A stretch of 64,000 nt of DNA from CAZGAH01 sp964523295 (GCA_964523295.1 CAZGAH010000012.1:1-64000), one strand, 5' to 3'; numbered from the stretch's first letter, positions 29,463 through 39,540 are shown. Numbers and translations: made by a program. The notes: generated by a model from the letters alone, not told the origin.

Positions 29463-31154
29463 TTACACCAGCAACATTTCGTTGAGCGAAGCGCCGGCCG
29501 GGACCATGGGATAAACGTTTTCTTCCTTGTCCACGCGTACGTCGACGATCACGGTTTTCGGCGAGGCAAAGGCTTTTTTGAGCACTCCTTCCAGTTCGGC
29601 AGCCTCCGTCACGCGGTAGCCTTCAGCCCCGTAGGCCTCGGCCAGCAGGACGAAGTCGGGCTGGGCATCCATGCACGTGGAACAGTAGTTCTTGGCGTAG
29701 AAGAACTCCTGCCACTGCCGGACCATGCCCAGATAGCTGTTGTTGAGGATGACGATCTTGACCGGAAGGTCGTTGCAGACCGAGGTGATGAGTTCCTGGC
29801 TGTTCATCTGAATGGACCCGTCGCCGGCCACGTCGATGACGAGCTTGTCCGGAAAAGCGGCTTTGGCGCCGATCGCGGCGGGGAAGCCGTAGCCCATGGT
29901 GCCCAGGCCGCCCGAGGTGAGCAGGGTCCGGGGCTCGTGGTAGCGGTAGAACTGCGCGGCCCACATCTGATTCTGTCCGACCTCCGTAGCGATGATGGCC
30001 TCGCCCCGGGTCAATTCGTATATTTTTTCAATGACGAACTGCGGCTTGATGTGTCCGTTCCCTTTCTTGTAGCTGAGAGGATGCTGCTCGGTCCAGGTCC
30101 GTATCTGCGTGAGCCAGTCGCCATGTTTTTTCCCCCAGTCAACGCTCTCCAGCTTCGGTTCGATGACCTCGCGGAAGCCCTTGAGCGCCTCGCGGCAGTC
30201 GGCAACCACGGGGACATCCACGCGCACGTTTTTCCGGATGGACGTGGGATCGATATCCACGTGGATGATCTTGGCGCCCGGGGCGAAGCTGCTCAGTTTG
30301 CCGGTCACGCGGTCGTCGAAACGCGCGCCGACGGCAATCATGAGGTCGCAGTTGTGCATAGCCATGTTGGCGGTATAGGTGCCGTGCATGCCCAACATGC
30401 CCATCCAGAGCGGATCGGAACCCGGAAAGCTGCCCAACCCCATCAGCGTCGCCGTGACCGGAATGCGCAGGTTGCGCGCCAGCCAGGTCAGCTCCTCGTG
30501 CCCGTTGGAAGAAATCACACCACCACCGACGTAGAATACTGGTCGACGCGCCTTTTCCATCAGGTCCGTGGCCTTGCGCAGCTGATGAGCATTGGGCGTG
30601 ATCGTGGGATTATAGCTGCGCATACTGATGCTTTCCGGGTAAGAGAACCGGGTCTTGGCCTGCAACACGTCCTTGGGGAGATCGACCAGCACGGGGCCCG
30701 GTCGTCCCGTGCGCGCCAGATAAAAGGCCTGCTTGATCGTCTGAGCAAGCGCTTTGACGTCTTTCACCAGATAGTTGTGCTTGGTGCAGGGCCGGGTAAT
30801 CCCGACGATGTCTACTTCCTGGAACGCGTCATTGCCGATCAGCGGCGTGGAGACCTGGCCGGTGAACACGACAATGGGAATGGAATCACAATAAGCATTG
30901 GCTACGCCGGTGACGGTGTTCGTCGCACCCGGGCCGGAGGTTACCAGGGCTACACCGACGCGTCCGGTCGCCCGGGCGTATCCGTCAGCCATGTGTACCG
31001 CCCCTTGTTCGTGCCGGACGAGAATGTGCCGTATCGGCGACTTCGGCAGATGGTCGTAAATGTCGATAATCGCACCGCCGGGAAAACCGAAGATGATGTC
31101 CACGCCTTCCATTTGCAGACATTCGAGAAAAATCTGCGCCCCGCTCAGCTGCAT
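29463..31154 (-). CDS. ilvB: Acetolactate synthase large (catalytic) subunit
   Basis: A 563-residue ThDP enzyme that condenses pyruvate (or pyruvate with 2-oxobutyrate), the first common step of branched-chain amino acid synthesis. It has IFGFPGGAIIDIYDHLP with the catalytic Glu in RHEQGAVHMADGYARATG, and the ThDP motif GDGSIQMNSQELITSVCNDLPVKIVILNN (read in pieces). I chose the ATG at 31154 (GGAGG, 7-nt spacer) because homologues begin MxLSGAQI; the upstream 19 codons look non-coding. It is 1 nt from the preceding DUF465 gene. Confidence 0.96.
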   Translation of the reverse strand: MQLSGAQIFLECLQMEGVDIIFGFPGGAIIDIYDHLPKSPIRHILVRHEQGAVHMADGYARATGRVGVALVTSGPGATNTVTGVANAYCDSIPIVVFTGQVSTPLIGNDAFQEVDIVGITRPCTKHNYLVKDVKALAQTIKQAFYLARTGRPGPVLVDLPKDVLQAKTRFSYPESISMRSYNPTITPNAHQLRKATDLMEKARRPVFYVGGGVISSNGHEELTWLARNLRIPVTATLMGLGSFPGSDPLWMGMLGMHGTYTANMAMHNCDLMIAVGARFDDRVTGKLSSFAPGAKIIHVDIDPTSIRKNVRVDVPVVADCREALKGFREVIEPKLESVDWGKKHGDWLTQIRTWTEQHPLSYKKGNGHIKPQFVIEKIYELTRGEAIIATEVGQNQMWAAQFYRYHEPRTLLTSGGLGTMGYGFPAAIGAKAAFPDKLVIDVAGDGSIQMNSQELITSVCNDLPVKIVILNNSYLGMVRQWQEFFYAKNYCSTCMDAQPDFVLLAEAYGAEGYRVTEAAELEGVLKKAFASPKTVIVDVRVDKEENVYPMVPAGASLNEMLLV

Positions 31155-31155
31155 G

Positions 31156-31386
31156 TTACGCCTCCAATGTTTTATATCTATCCAATATTGCCTGCATTTT
31201 GGTTTTTCCACTCAGTTTCTTTTTCTTGATTTCCTTTACTACCCGGTCTTCGCTCGGCGCCAGATAGGATTTCTTTTCCAGCTTTTCGAGCTGCTGCTCG
31301 TACAGCAGATGTTCCTCCCAGAGGACTTTCAGTTCCGCATCCTGCTCCAGATATTTTTGCAGTAACGCGCGCTCGTGCTCTTCCAT
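31156..31386 (-). CDS. DUF465 (YdcH-like) small coiled-coil protein
   Basis: A 76-residue, highly charged, helical protein (MEEHERALLQKYLEQDAELK ... EQQLEKLEKK ... IKKKKLSGKTKMQAILDRY) matching the DUF465/YdcH family, which has no firm function. The start at 31386 follows AGGAGG. It sits directly upstream of ilvB with a 1-nt gap, so its translation is probably coupled to acetolactate synthase. Confidence 0.8.
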   Translation of the reverse strand: MEEHERALLQKYLEQDAELKVLWEEHLLYEQQLEKLEKKSYLAPSEDRVVKEIKKKKLSGKTKMQAILDRYKTLEA

Positions 31387-31414
31387 GAGAGGCCTCCTGT
31401 TGGGGATTGAAGGT

Positions 31415-31783
31415 TCACCCCGCCTCGCCCACCGGCCAGACAGGTTCAGTTTCACTCTGAATAATCAAGGTTTTTCCACGACCAGTTCGTCCTTTTTCCA
31501 CGGACACCTGGCCGGACTTCAGACCCAGGATACCGGACACGAAACGCACCAGGGCCTGGTTGGCCTTGTCGTCAACGGCAGGCGCCGCGATGCGCAGCTT
31601 CAACCGGCCCTGATACTCGCCAGCAGCTTCGCTTCGCTTCGCGCCCGGCTGCACCCATACACGCAGTCGCCACTGCCCTGGTCCGGCAGGTTCGACATAC
31701 TGCACGCGCGCCGCTTCGCCATCCGTCTCCGGACCGATACCACGCCGGGAGCCCTGGCCCCCGCCATCTTCTCCGCTCGTCAT
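31415..31783 (-). CDS. DUF167 (YggU-like) protein
   Basis: A 122-residue protein whose core (about 33-110) has the DUF167 pattern LRVWVQPGAKRSEAAGEYQG RLKLRIAAPAVDDKANQALV (in two pieces) and a late basic strand GRTGRGKTLII. The function of this widespread small family is unknown. The Gly-rich N-terminus (about 25 residues) is extra. DUF167 and yggT are neighbours in many genomes, as here. Confidence 0.85.
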   Translation of the reverse strand: MTSGEDGGGQGSRRGIGPETDGEAARVQYVEPAGPGQWRLRVWVQPGAKRSEAAGEYQGRLKLRIAAPAVDDKANQALVRFVSGILGLKSGQVSVEKGRTGRGKTLIIQSETEPVWPVGEAG

Positions 31784-31901
31784 GCCCGTGCTCCGCCTGG
31801 AATACGCATCACGGAACAGGCAACCATTCCGGTTTCACGCAACAGCGCAAGCCTGGTTCCTGACCACGCGGAAAAACATTACGGATCGCTCCACCGACAA
31901 T

Positions 31902-32204
31902 TCAGCGCATCGTTGTCGACATCTGATAGAGCGACTGCACCAAAAACATCTGCACAAACTGTATTGCCAGCAGCAGCACCACGGGCGAGAGATCGAGCCC
32001 TCCGATAAATACGAACGGAAGCCAACGCCTGATGCGGTGGAATACAGGTTCGGTCAGGTTGCGCAGGATGCGCACCAGCGGGTTGTACGGATCCGGATTC
32101 ACCCAGGATAACAACGCCGAAATGACGACCACCCAGAAATAAATCGACAACAGCGTGTTGACGATGGTCGCTATCGCCTGAAGCAGGTTTCCAAAAACAA
32201 ACAT
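31902..32204 (-). CDS. YggT-family membrane protein
   Basis: A 100-residue protein with two membrane helices (TIVNTLLSIYFWVVVISALL and FIGGLDLSPVVLLLAIQFVQ) flanking the signature SWVNPDPYNPLVRILRNLTE PVFHRIRR (in two pieces), which defines the YggT family. YggT proteins have been linked to osmotic tolerance and cell-envelope or division clusters. The ATG at 32204 is preceded by GGAGG. It is the first gene of the run leading to ilvBN, 118 nt before the DUF167 gene. Confidence 0.88.
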   Translation of the reverse strand: MFVFGNLLQAIATIVNTLLSIYFWVVVISALLSWVNPDPYNPLVRILRNLTEPVFHRIRRWLPFVFIGGLDLSPVVLLLAIQFVQMFLVQSLYQMSTTMR

Positions 32205-33383
32205 CCGCCCTCCTCGAAGCATTGGGAATGAGAACGCTTCCCGCCCTGGGATCGTATTTTCAACGCGAACGGACAAAGAATCAAGAAAAAAATTCGTATC
32301 CGCTCGCCCGGCTGAATTTTTTCTACCAGGAAACACAATTCTACGCTCTGCAGATCGGGAATTGCCGACCAACGAAAAGATCAGCATATGGCCGTTTCAT
32401 GCATCAGGGTGTCCGCCGGTCATGGCGACTAAAAAGTGACCGGAGGGAGTCTATGGGCCAAGCGCTCGCCGTCGGCTACCCTGTTTCTCCTTTTTTTGGG
32501 ATGCACTCGCGAGTACGCAATTGACACTTTATCCAGTTAAGCCATAAAAGGTTTTGAATTTTCTTCTATTTAGACAACGGCATTTAACGAAAATACATAT
32601 CCATTTGCGTGCTTGCACGCAATCCGTTTGTCAAATCGCTTTCTTGCCGTTTGATTCCATTCGTTGCATTCATCCTTTCACCTGCCAGGAGGAGAGGGCA
32701 CCGCGGGGGCGCGACCCAAGCGCCGTGGCAGGAACAAAGACGGATGGACGTCCTTCGGTGCGGCCTTTCCTTGTCTCCTTCTTGCATCGGGATTGGTCCA
32801 AATGTGTTAAATCCCGTGGGTTGGGGGCAGAGCCCCCGTATGGATTGTTCCCCTTCCTTTATACCTGTCTTTATACAGCCGCCCCCCGGACGGATCAGCA
32901 CCTCCGCTGCCAGGCGACGTTTCGCTTCCTTCATGTCCGGCGCGTTCAGCACTCGTTTGGCGTTGATAAACGCTTTGGCAACGTCATCATACCGAACAGA
33001 AGCGGTGGCCAACAACCACGAAATTTACAGCATTTACGGGCACATTCGGTGCAGGGATATTACCGCCGCCCTCTGATGCTCCTTCCGACAAGGTTCATAA
33101 ATGTCATCCACTGCTTTATATATGTTTTTTTAAAATGCCAAGGTGCTATCAAAAGTCCTACTCGGTGAATGTCCATGTTTTATCGACAAAATATACATAT
33201 GGTGCATAGTCCCTCGTAATCAGTCGCTCCGACTAGCTGATATCAACTGCAAAATATTAAATGCAATTTTGCATTTTCATGAAACATTGAGCATTGTTGC
33301 GCGGCAGAGCCTTGTTTCAAGACAACAATGCGTTAAGGCCTGCCTGTCAGGCTGCAACCGCCGTGTCGATCAGTCGAAGCGTC
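32205..33383. other. 1.2-kb region with no confident gene
   Basis: The left edge should hold the yggT-ilv promoter. A minus-strand frame to 33015 begins with a protein-like stretch (YDDVAKAFINAKRVLNAPDM, then KEAKRRLAAEV) but soon degrades into low-complexity sequence around a small G5C/GC5 hairpin (32823-32837), so it looks like a gene remnant. The right part (about 33080-33300) is unusually AT-rich and has a tgcaaaat/attttgca inverted repeat (33248-33255 with 33266-33273). I cannot assign an RNA gene. Confidence 0.4.
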
Positions 33384-33647
33384 TCAGCCCTTGGCGTCGA
33401 AGCGCAATTTCATGATGATGATCACGAGCACCAGCAGCAACGAGACTGCGTTGGCTATGATGATGGGCTGTTCTCTCAGGCGGATGCCGTATACCAGCCA
33501 GAGGGAGATGCCGCAGAAGTAGATGCAGAAGGTGGGCAGGGAGATGTCATGGACGGAGCGGGTGCGCCAGACGCGCCAGGCCTGGGGAAAAAAGGCGATG
33601 GTCGTCAGGATTCCGGCGATATAGCCAATAAGGGTGGTTGCGCTCAT
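33384..33647 (-). CDS. SemiSWEET-type sugar transporter (PQ-loop/MtN3)
   Basis: An 87-residue protein with three membrane helices (LIGYIAGILTTIAFFPQAW; LPTFCIYFCGISLWLVYGI; PIIIANAVSLLLVLVIIIM) and the Pro-Gln pair in FFPQAWRVWRTRSVHDIS of SemiSWEETs. These dimerise to move sugars through the inner membrane by facilitated diffusion. The length is exactly that of bacterial SemiSWEETs. The ribosome-binding site is weak. It lies downstream of the diguanylate cyclase gene with 44 nt between them. Confidence 0.88.
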   Translation of the reverse strand: MSATTLIGYIAGILTTIAFFPQAWRVWRTRSVHDISLPTFCIYFCGISLWLVYGIRLREQPIIIANAVSLLLVLVIIIMKLRFDAKG

Positions 33648-33691
33648 GATGGATCACGGGGGAAATGAGGTGAGGTAACGAGTGTGCTTTT

Positions 33692-36104
33692 TCAGGCGTG
33701 GTCCTGGCTTTGCGTATCGTCATAAAAAAAGAAGGCATTGCCCCCGGATTCCTTGGCCGCGTACATGGCGGCATCCGCACATTGGAGCAACTGCTGGGGG
33801 GTCTCTCCATTTTGAGGATAGACGCTCACGCCAATGCTCACGCCGATGACGCAGGGTATTCCCGCCGGATGATACGGACGACTCACCGTGTCGACAATCT
33901 CCTGGGCGAGTCGCGAGACGTCGGCTTTGGCCGGTATGTTGTCCAGCAGCAGGGCGAATTCGTCGCCGCCGATGCGGGCCAGCGTATCGGAGCGCCGGAC
34001 CCGGCTGCGCAGCCGTGAGGCCACTTCCATGAGCAACAGATCGCCGATATGGTGTCCGTGCGTATCGTTGATGCGTTTGAAGCCGTCCAGATCGAGATAG
34101 AGCAGCGTAAGGCCATGCACCAGGCGTTTGGCCTGGGCGAGCATCTGTTCGAAACGGTCGTGGAACAGGTAGCGGTTGGGTATGTTCGTCAAGCTGTCGA
34201 AGGTGGCCTTGCGTTGGAGATCGAGTTCGCTGCTTTTGCGGTCGGTGATGTCCTCGGCCAGCCCCTCTATGCCGGCGATGCGGCCGCTCTCGTCCAGGGC
34301 CGCGCGGGCGCTGATGGAGACCCAGATACGGCGCAGATCTTTTCGGCGCATGCGTATTTCGAAGTTGGTCGCTGCGCCGGATTGGCGCAAGGTATCCAGA
34401 AAGGCCGTCTTGCCCTCCTGGTCGACGTAGATGTCGTTGCCGGCGTNNNNNNNNNNTGCCGGCGTTGATGGCGGTCAGTAAATCTTGAGGCGTCGCGTAG
34501 CCCAACATGCGGGCCATGGCCGGGTTGGCCTTGCGGACGTCGCCGTGCGGCCCTGCCAGAAAAATTCCTTCCACGGCATTTTCAAAGATGTTCCGATACG
34601 TTGCCTCGGCCTCGCGCAACGCGACTACCATTTTTCGCGCTTCGGTGATGTCTTCGACCATGCTGACGAAGTAGTGGGGAGTACGACGGCCGGAACGGAC
34701 GAGCGTCAGGGAGGTACGGCCGAGCATCAGGGTACCGTACTTGCGCCGGTACCGCAGCTCGATGGTACTCGACTCGCAGAGCCCGGCGAGAATATTCCGT
34801 TTGGCGGTGGCGAACTGCGCCAGATCGCCAGGAGCGAAGAGGTCGGTATCGCAGAGTCCGGTCAGTTCGTTGCGCGCGTAGCCCAGCTGCCGCGCATAGA
34901 GTGGATTGCCATCCAGCAGTACGCCCTCGGCGTTGTGCAGGGCGATGCCGATGCCGGCGTTGAGAAAAATGGCCTTGAAGCGGGCCTCACTGTCGCGCAG
35001 GGCGTTCTCGGCGCTTTTCTGCTCGGTGATGTCGATACCGGCGGCAATGACGTAGGCCTGATCTATCGCATCGTCGGGCAACAGGGCCATGGACCAGGTG
35101 ATCAGCCGTTTGCCTCCGTCACGGGCCACCAGAAAACCTTCGAAGCACACGGGGTTGTGCGTCTCGTGGAGGGTCCGCAGCAGGGCCTCGAAGTGCTCCT
35201 GATCGTCTGGATGTACAAACGCCGCGCTCATGTGCCTGCCCAGTACGTCCGCGAGCGTGGCCTCTGCCGCCGCCTCGCAGGCCTTGTTCATCCGGGCGAT
35301 GCGGCCTGAGGCGTCGAGCACCACGACCAGTGCGGGCGCGGTATCGAGAACAGCGGATACGAAGTCGCGCTCGTGGACCAGGGCCGACTCGGCTTTTCCC
35401 CGTTCGGCGATTTCGAGACGCAGCCGTTCGTTCGAGCTGGTCAGTTCGGCCGTGCGTCGGAGCACTTCGTCCTCAAGGCGGTTGCGGTGGTCGAGCAGCT
35501 CTTTTTCGGATTGCGCAAGCCGTACCACGTGCCCTTCGAGTTCCGAATTGATGCGTTTTATGCATCCGTACAGTTCGAAGCTTTCGATCAGATCGGCGAC
35601 GGAAAGCAGGATGATCGAGAGCAAACCGAAACTGATATCCTGGATGCTGCTCCGGTCCTGACCAAGCACTCCGACGAACATCCCCCGGCTGCGCGAGGCG
35701 GTGCTGAGCGTATGCAGGAGTAGCCAGCAGTCCTGGTCCTGCGGGGAGGAGAGGATTACCGGTCGCCGTCGGCTCAGAGCCCAGGAAAAGGTCATGTCGT
35801 CGATCAGCCCGTCCACGAGACTCTCAATGCGCGCTGCCTGATCCTCCGGATCGCACAGGGCCAGATGAAAATCGTCGTCAGCCTCGTTGACCAGATAGAA
35901 GGCCAGCGCCTCGAAACGAATAAGCGTCCGCACCCGGTCGGCGGCCTGCCGCAGTATCAGGGTCGGGTTCGCAAGCCGATTCAGACTGGTCGGAAAATTT
36001 CCCAGATTGGCGGCAAGTTCCAGGGCGTTCATGGCCATGGCCTTTTCCCGCGTCAGATAGGCGACCTGCTCTTCAAGAAAGGCTATCCGCTCGCGATCGG
36101 TCAT
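33692..36104 (-). CDS. Diguanylate cyclase with GAF-like and three PAS domains
   Basis: A c-di-GMP synthase. After an N-terminal GAF-like sensor (about 30-190) and coiled coil (190-250) come three PAS domains (about 255-380, 385-505 and 510-640). The C-terminal GGDEF domain (about 645-790) has an intact active site (LARIGGDEFALLL) and DLDGFKRINDTHGH. No membrane helix is seen, so it is cytoplasmic. A 10-N gap (34447-34456) shifts the frame as written. It is flanked by identical 9-bp ends (tgccggcgt), and merging these gives one continuous 797-residue protein. The ATG at 36104 overlaps the stop of the HDOD gene (ATGA) with GGAG upstream, so the two are translationally coupled. Confidence 0.9.
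34447..34456. other. Assembly gap (10 N) in the diguanylate cyclase, flanks overlap
   Basis: Bases 34438-34446 and 34457-34465 are identical (tgccggcgt). Removing the Ns and one copy joins both halves in frame (AINAGNDIYVDQEGKTAFLD). Confidence 0.9.
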
Positions 36105-37363
36105 CCCGTGCTCCGGCTGCCCAGAAAGGCCTGAAAAATGTCGCCGATAAGATGCTGTGCCTGACGTACGACCGAGGCCAGCAGGCTGACCGGCATGTCC
36201 AGAACCTTCCAGGCCTGGGGAGACAGCGCCGGGACGCCGGCCGGATCTCCGCGTTCGTAGATCAGGGCATGAGCGAGGATGTCGGCAAGATGGACGATAG
36301 CCGCGTCGAGCTGATTCTGCGAAGAATCGGGCTGGTGATGGTAGCGGACCATTTCTTCCAGGCAGAGTGGAAAGGTCCATTGGGTCAGAATGCAGCCCGC
36401 CGCGTCGGCATGATCGAATCCCATGACCTGCCGTTCGGCTTCGCAGAGCGCCACATCGTAATGCAGGGCTATATCCAGGACATGACGTGCGGCGAGCGGA
36501 TAGTTCCGCAGCATGATCAGCCGGCCGATGTCGTGAATCAATCCGCCCAGAAAAAAACGCTCTTCGGTCAGGCCGAGCTTATGCACGGCAAGCAGGCGCG
36601 CAAAGACGCCCGTGGCGATGGAATGCTTCCAGAATGCCTTCATGTCGATGCGCTCGGCGGGGATGTCCTGGAAGTGTTGGACGACGGATACGCCCAACGC
36701 CAGCATGGACAGCTCGTTGGACCCCACCAGTGTCACCGCGCGGGAGATGGAGTCGATTCGGGAAGGGAACCCATAGAAGGGGCTGTTCACCAGCCGCAGC
36801 AGTCTTGCCGTGAGGCTGGTGTCTTTGCTGACGACGTCGGCGGCGTGGATCGCCGAGCTGTTCGGGCTGTTGAGCACGTCGACAATCTGGAAGTAAATAT
36901 CCGGGAACGAGGCGAGTTGAACCTCGCGCGAGGCCAGGTCCGCGGCCGAGGCCGGCATGTCGCCCAGGTTCGGCAACGGAGCCGGTTCGCCGCTCGGAGA
37001 AACGATGCAGACGGGCGCCAGGACGCCGGCAGCGCTCGCGGCGGCAAGGGCCTGCAAGCTCAATCGATGAATCTCCCGCATGGGCTCAAGATCGAGATTC
37101 GCGCGCCGGAACAGCCAGGCCGCCCATTTGTGCGCCTGATCTTCTACATGAGCCGGTGAATCGTCCGAATGCGTTTCCGAGCCCGGTTCGGCAGCATCTT
37201 CGCCCGCGACGTCCGCCTCCGTGACGCCCCAGATCTTCAGAATACGGACGTGCTTGTCTTCGAGCACCGTTCCTTTGGGCAGCAGAAAGCGACCATTCGC
37301 CCCGAGCAGGTCACTGGCAAGCGTCATTCCGGACGCCAGATTGTCAATATTCCGTATGCTCAT
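36101..37363 (-). CDS. HDOD-domain signalling protein
   Basis: A 420-residue protein with a short N-terminal strand-rich part (about 1-45), a loop region, and an HDOD domain (about 150-345): LASFPDIYFQIVDVLNSPNS, LLRLVNSPFYGFPSRIDSIS RAVTLVGSNEL (in pieces), and the HD-like GGLIHDIGRLIMLRNYP. HDOD domains resemble HD phosphohydrolases but mostly lack full metal ligands and serve in signalling. It is the first gene of a coupled HDOD-diguanylate cyclase pair, a pairing suggestive of c-di-GMP control. The start at 37363 has GGAG upstream. An ISL3 remnant lies immediately upstream. Confidence 0.85.
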   Translation of the reverse strand: MSIRNIDNLASGMTLASDLLGANGRFLLPKGTVLEDKHVRILKIWGVTEADVAGEDAAEPGSETHSDDSPAHVEDQAHKWAAWLFRRANLDLEPMREIHRLSLQALAAASAAGVLAPVCIVSPSGEPAPLPNLGDMPASAADLASREVQLASFPDIYFQIVDVLNSPNSSAIHAADVVSKDTSLTARLLRLVNSPFYGFPSRIDSISRAVTLVGSNELSMLALGVSVVQHFQDIPAERIDMKAFWKHSIATGVFARLLAVHKLGLTEERFFLGGLIHDIGRLIMLRNYPLAARHVLDIALHYDVALCEAERQVMGFDHADAAGCILTQWTFPLCLEEMVRYHHQPDSSQNQLDAAIVHLADILAHALIYERGDPAGVPALSPQAWKVLDMPVSLLASVVRQAQHLIGDIFQAFLGSRSTG

Positions 37364-37824
37364 CGCCTCGGCTCCAATGGACAAACATGTATACTCGTTT
37401 GTGCGGAAGCGCAAGACAAGCGGCAAATCCCGAAAACACGGTTCTGGAATGAACGCGTGAACTGCGTCGCAGCAACGAGGCCCGGCAACAGGAAATTGCT
37501 GAATACGAGCGGGCCGAGGCGGGATCGAGGCTCAGCCCACGGGATGCTGACCTGCCTTACACCGTGCTCGGGGCAGTCCACCCAAGGGATGCGCGCGTGA
37601 AGGAAGGTCTTGAACTGACAGGTGTCCAGATGCCGCCAGGTGCGCTCTTCCGAGTGGTCCCGGCAGGGCAGTGACAGACCGCATTCAGGGCAGGCCCAGG
37701 CGACATGAGATTCATGCTGCAGCCGGATGTCCACACGGCTCTCGTTCGTATTCAGCACGACGTTTTCCACGGACCAGGGAGCCTCAAGGCCAGGTATGCG
37801 AGCGAAAAAGTCGACGTCTTTCAT
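37360..37824 (-). pseudogene. ISL3-family transposase, N-terminal remnant
   Basis: Residues 1-103 (37516-37824) match the start of ISL3 transposases: MKDVDFFARIPGLEAPW, the zinc-ribbon CPECGLSLPCRDHSEERTW, and HLDTCQFKTFLHARIPWVDC with PEHGVRQV. The conserved region stops after WAEPRSRL, and the remaining codons run into the upstream region of the HDOD gene without similarity. The family is about 400 residues, so the catalytic DDE part is gone. A good GGAGG precedes the ATG. Confidence 0.85.
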
Positions 37825-38029
37825 TGGGGACGTTCCTCCTGGGCCGTCGCCTGCATCAGAAGGCTACCCACGACAAATCAGGAAGGACCTCATTCTGAGT
37901 TGGAAAGGAAGCACTTTTTCTGTGGTCAACCAGGATATAAAGTCGGTCGAACAAGCGCTGAACAGACGGCCAGGCTTGGATGAAGGGAGTTTGACGCAAC
38001 GATCGGGATGATTGGTATCGAATGGGCTT

Positions 38030-39091
38030 TCAGAACTGACGAAGAAAGCGGACGTCGTTTTCAAAGAACATCCGCAGGTCGCCGATGCCATACTTGAGCA
38101 TGGCTACCCGTTCGACACCCAGGCCGAAGGCGAAGCCGGAGTATTGTTCCGGGTCATAGCCTACGGCCTTGAAAACCTCGGGGTCGATCATGCCGCAGCC
38201 CAGAATCTCGACCCAACCGGTCTGTTTGCAGACCCGGCAGGGGGTGCCTTTGACGGAGCCGCTGCCGCCGCAGAGCATGCAGGAGATATCGACTTCGGCG
38301 CTCGGCTCGGTAAAGGGGAAGAAGCTGGGACGGAAGCGGACCCTGGTCTGCGTACCGAATACACGGTGGAGAAAGGTGGTCAACGTGCCGCGCAAATCCG
38401 CCATGCTGACGTCCTTGTCCACCAGAAAGCCCTCGATCTGGTGAAACATGGGCGTATGCGTCAAATCGGAGTCCCGACGGTAGACTTTGCCCGGCGCCAC
38501 GGCGGCGACAGGCGGTTTGCGCTGGCGCATGGTCCTGATTTGCAATGGCGAGGTGTGCGTGCGTAGTAAAATGGCGTCAGTGACATAGAGGGTGTCCTGC
38601 ATGTCGCGGGCGGGGTGCTCGGGCGGCATGTTCAGGGCTTCGAAGTTGTAGAAGTCGGTTTCGACCTCGGGCCCGCTGACGATCTCGTAGCCCAGGGCGA
38701 TGAACACGTTGCAGATGTCGTCCATGACGCGGGTTACGGGATGCAAGGAGCCCTGCCAGGGCGTCCGGCCGGGCAAGGTGGGATCGAAACGGGATAGACG
38801 CTGCGCGTCGAGATGCCGGTCGAGTTCGTCCTTGCGGCCGGAGAGCAGGGCGGTCAGGGTTTGCTTGACCTGGTTTGCGGCCCGGCCTGCGGCCGGCTTC
38901 TCCGTGTCCGAGAGTTCCGGCAACCGGGCCATGAGTCCGGCCAGGCGACCTTTGCGGCCAAGATACTCCACTCGCAGGGCCTCGAGCGCGTCGAGTGCAG
39001 AGGTACTGTCCAGCCCGTCCATCCGTGCGAGATCGTCAGTAACGGCGGGAACGAGCGCTTCCAGTTCAGCAATCAAAGCCGGACTACTCAT
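38030..39091 (-). CDS. pheS: Phenylalanyl-tRNA synthetase alpha subunit
   Basis: A 353-residue catalytic alpha subunit that charges tRNA-Phe as part of an alpha2-beta2 enzyme. It has the N-terminal coiled coil, HPVTRVMDDICNVFIALGYE, the class II motif 2 region (RTHTSPLQIRTM ... KVYRRDSDLTHTPMFHQIEG) and motif 3 (GFAFGLGVERVAMLKYGIGD). A Cys-rich stretch (MLCGGSGSVKGTPCRVCKQ) is unremarkable for the subfamily. It follows rplT as usual, but pheT is not downstream; an ISL3 remnant lies there instead. Confidence 0.96.
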   Translation of the reverse strand: MSSPALIAELEALVPAVTDDLARMDGLDSTSALDALEALRVEYLGRKGRLAGLMARLPELSDTEKPAAGRAANQVKQTLTALLSGRKDELDRHLDAQRLSRFDPTLPGRTPWQGSLHPVTRVMDDICNVFIALGYEIVSGPEVETDFYNFEALNMPPEHPARDMQDTLYVTDAILLRTHTSPLQIRTMRQRKPPVAAVAPGKVYRRDSDLTHTPMFHQIEGFLVDKDVSMADLRGTLTTFLHRVFGTQTRVRFRPSFFPFTEPSAEVDISCMLCGGSGSVKGTPCRVCKQTGWVEILGCGMIDPEVFKAVGYDPEQYSGFAFGLGVERVAMLKYGIGDLRMFFENDVRFLRQF

Positions 39092-39132
39092 CGGGCACCC
39101 TGGTCGGATTGAATGGGTTGGGAACAGGAGTG

Positions 39133-39164
39133 CCGCGGCCTTGTCTCTACGGGCAAAGCCGCGG
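39133..39164 (-). other. Hairpin between rplT and pheS
   Basis: ccgcggc (39133-39139) pairs with gccgcgg (39158-39164) around an 18-nt loop, in the leader just upstream of pheS. It may be a weak terminator or attenuator; no T-run follows. Confidence 0.4.
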
Positions 39165-39186
39165 CAACGCGTACGTCCGGTCTCCG

Positions 39187-39540
39187 TTACGTCAGCTTGG
39201 CCTTGGCCATTTCGACAAGACGGGCGAAATGTTCCTTCTCATTGACGGCGAGATCGGCCAGCACCTTGCGGTCGAGCTGAATCCCGGCAAGGTCGAGGCC
39301 TTTGATGAACTTGCTGTAGGACAAGCCATTTTCCCTGGCGCCGGCGTTGATGCGCAGAATCCAGAGCTTGCGGAATTCGCGTTTGCGGACCTTGCGATCC
39401 CGGTAGGCGTAGCATAGGGCGCGCTCGGCAGCTTCTCTGGCGCTGCGATAAAGACTCCCACGAGCGCCGCGGTAGCCCTTGGCCATCTTGAGATATTTCT
39501 TGTGCCGTTTATGGGCGGCCAGTCCTCTTTTGACTCGCAT
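39187..39540 (-). CDS. rplT: Ribosomal protein L20
   Basis: A 117-residue protein of the large subunit, needed early in assembly. The start is typical (MRVKRGLAAHKRHKKYLKMA KGYRGARG, in pieces) and RKLWILRINAGARENGLSYS is the globular RNA-binding part. In other bacteria L20 also represses its own operon by binding mRNA near rpmI. GGAGG lies 9 nt upstream of the ATG. Confidence 0.97.
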   Translation of the reverse strand: MRVKRGLAAHKRHKKYLKMAKGYRGARGSLYRSAREAAERALCYAYRDRKVRKREFRKLWILRINAGARENGLSYSKFIKGLDLAGIQLDRKVLADLAVNEKEHFARLVEMAKAKLT

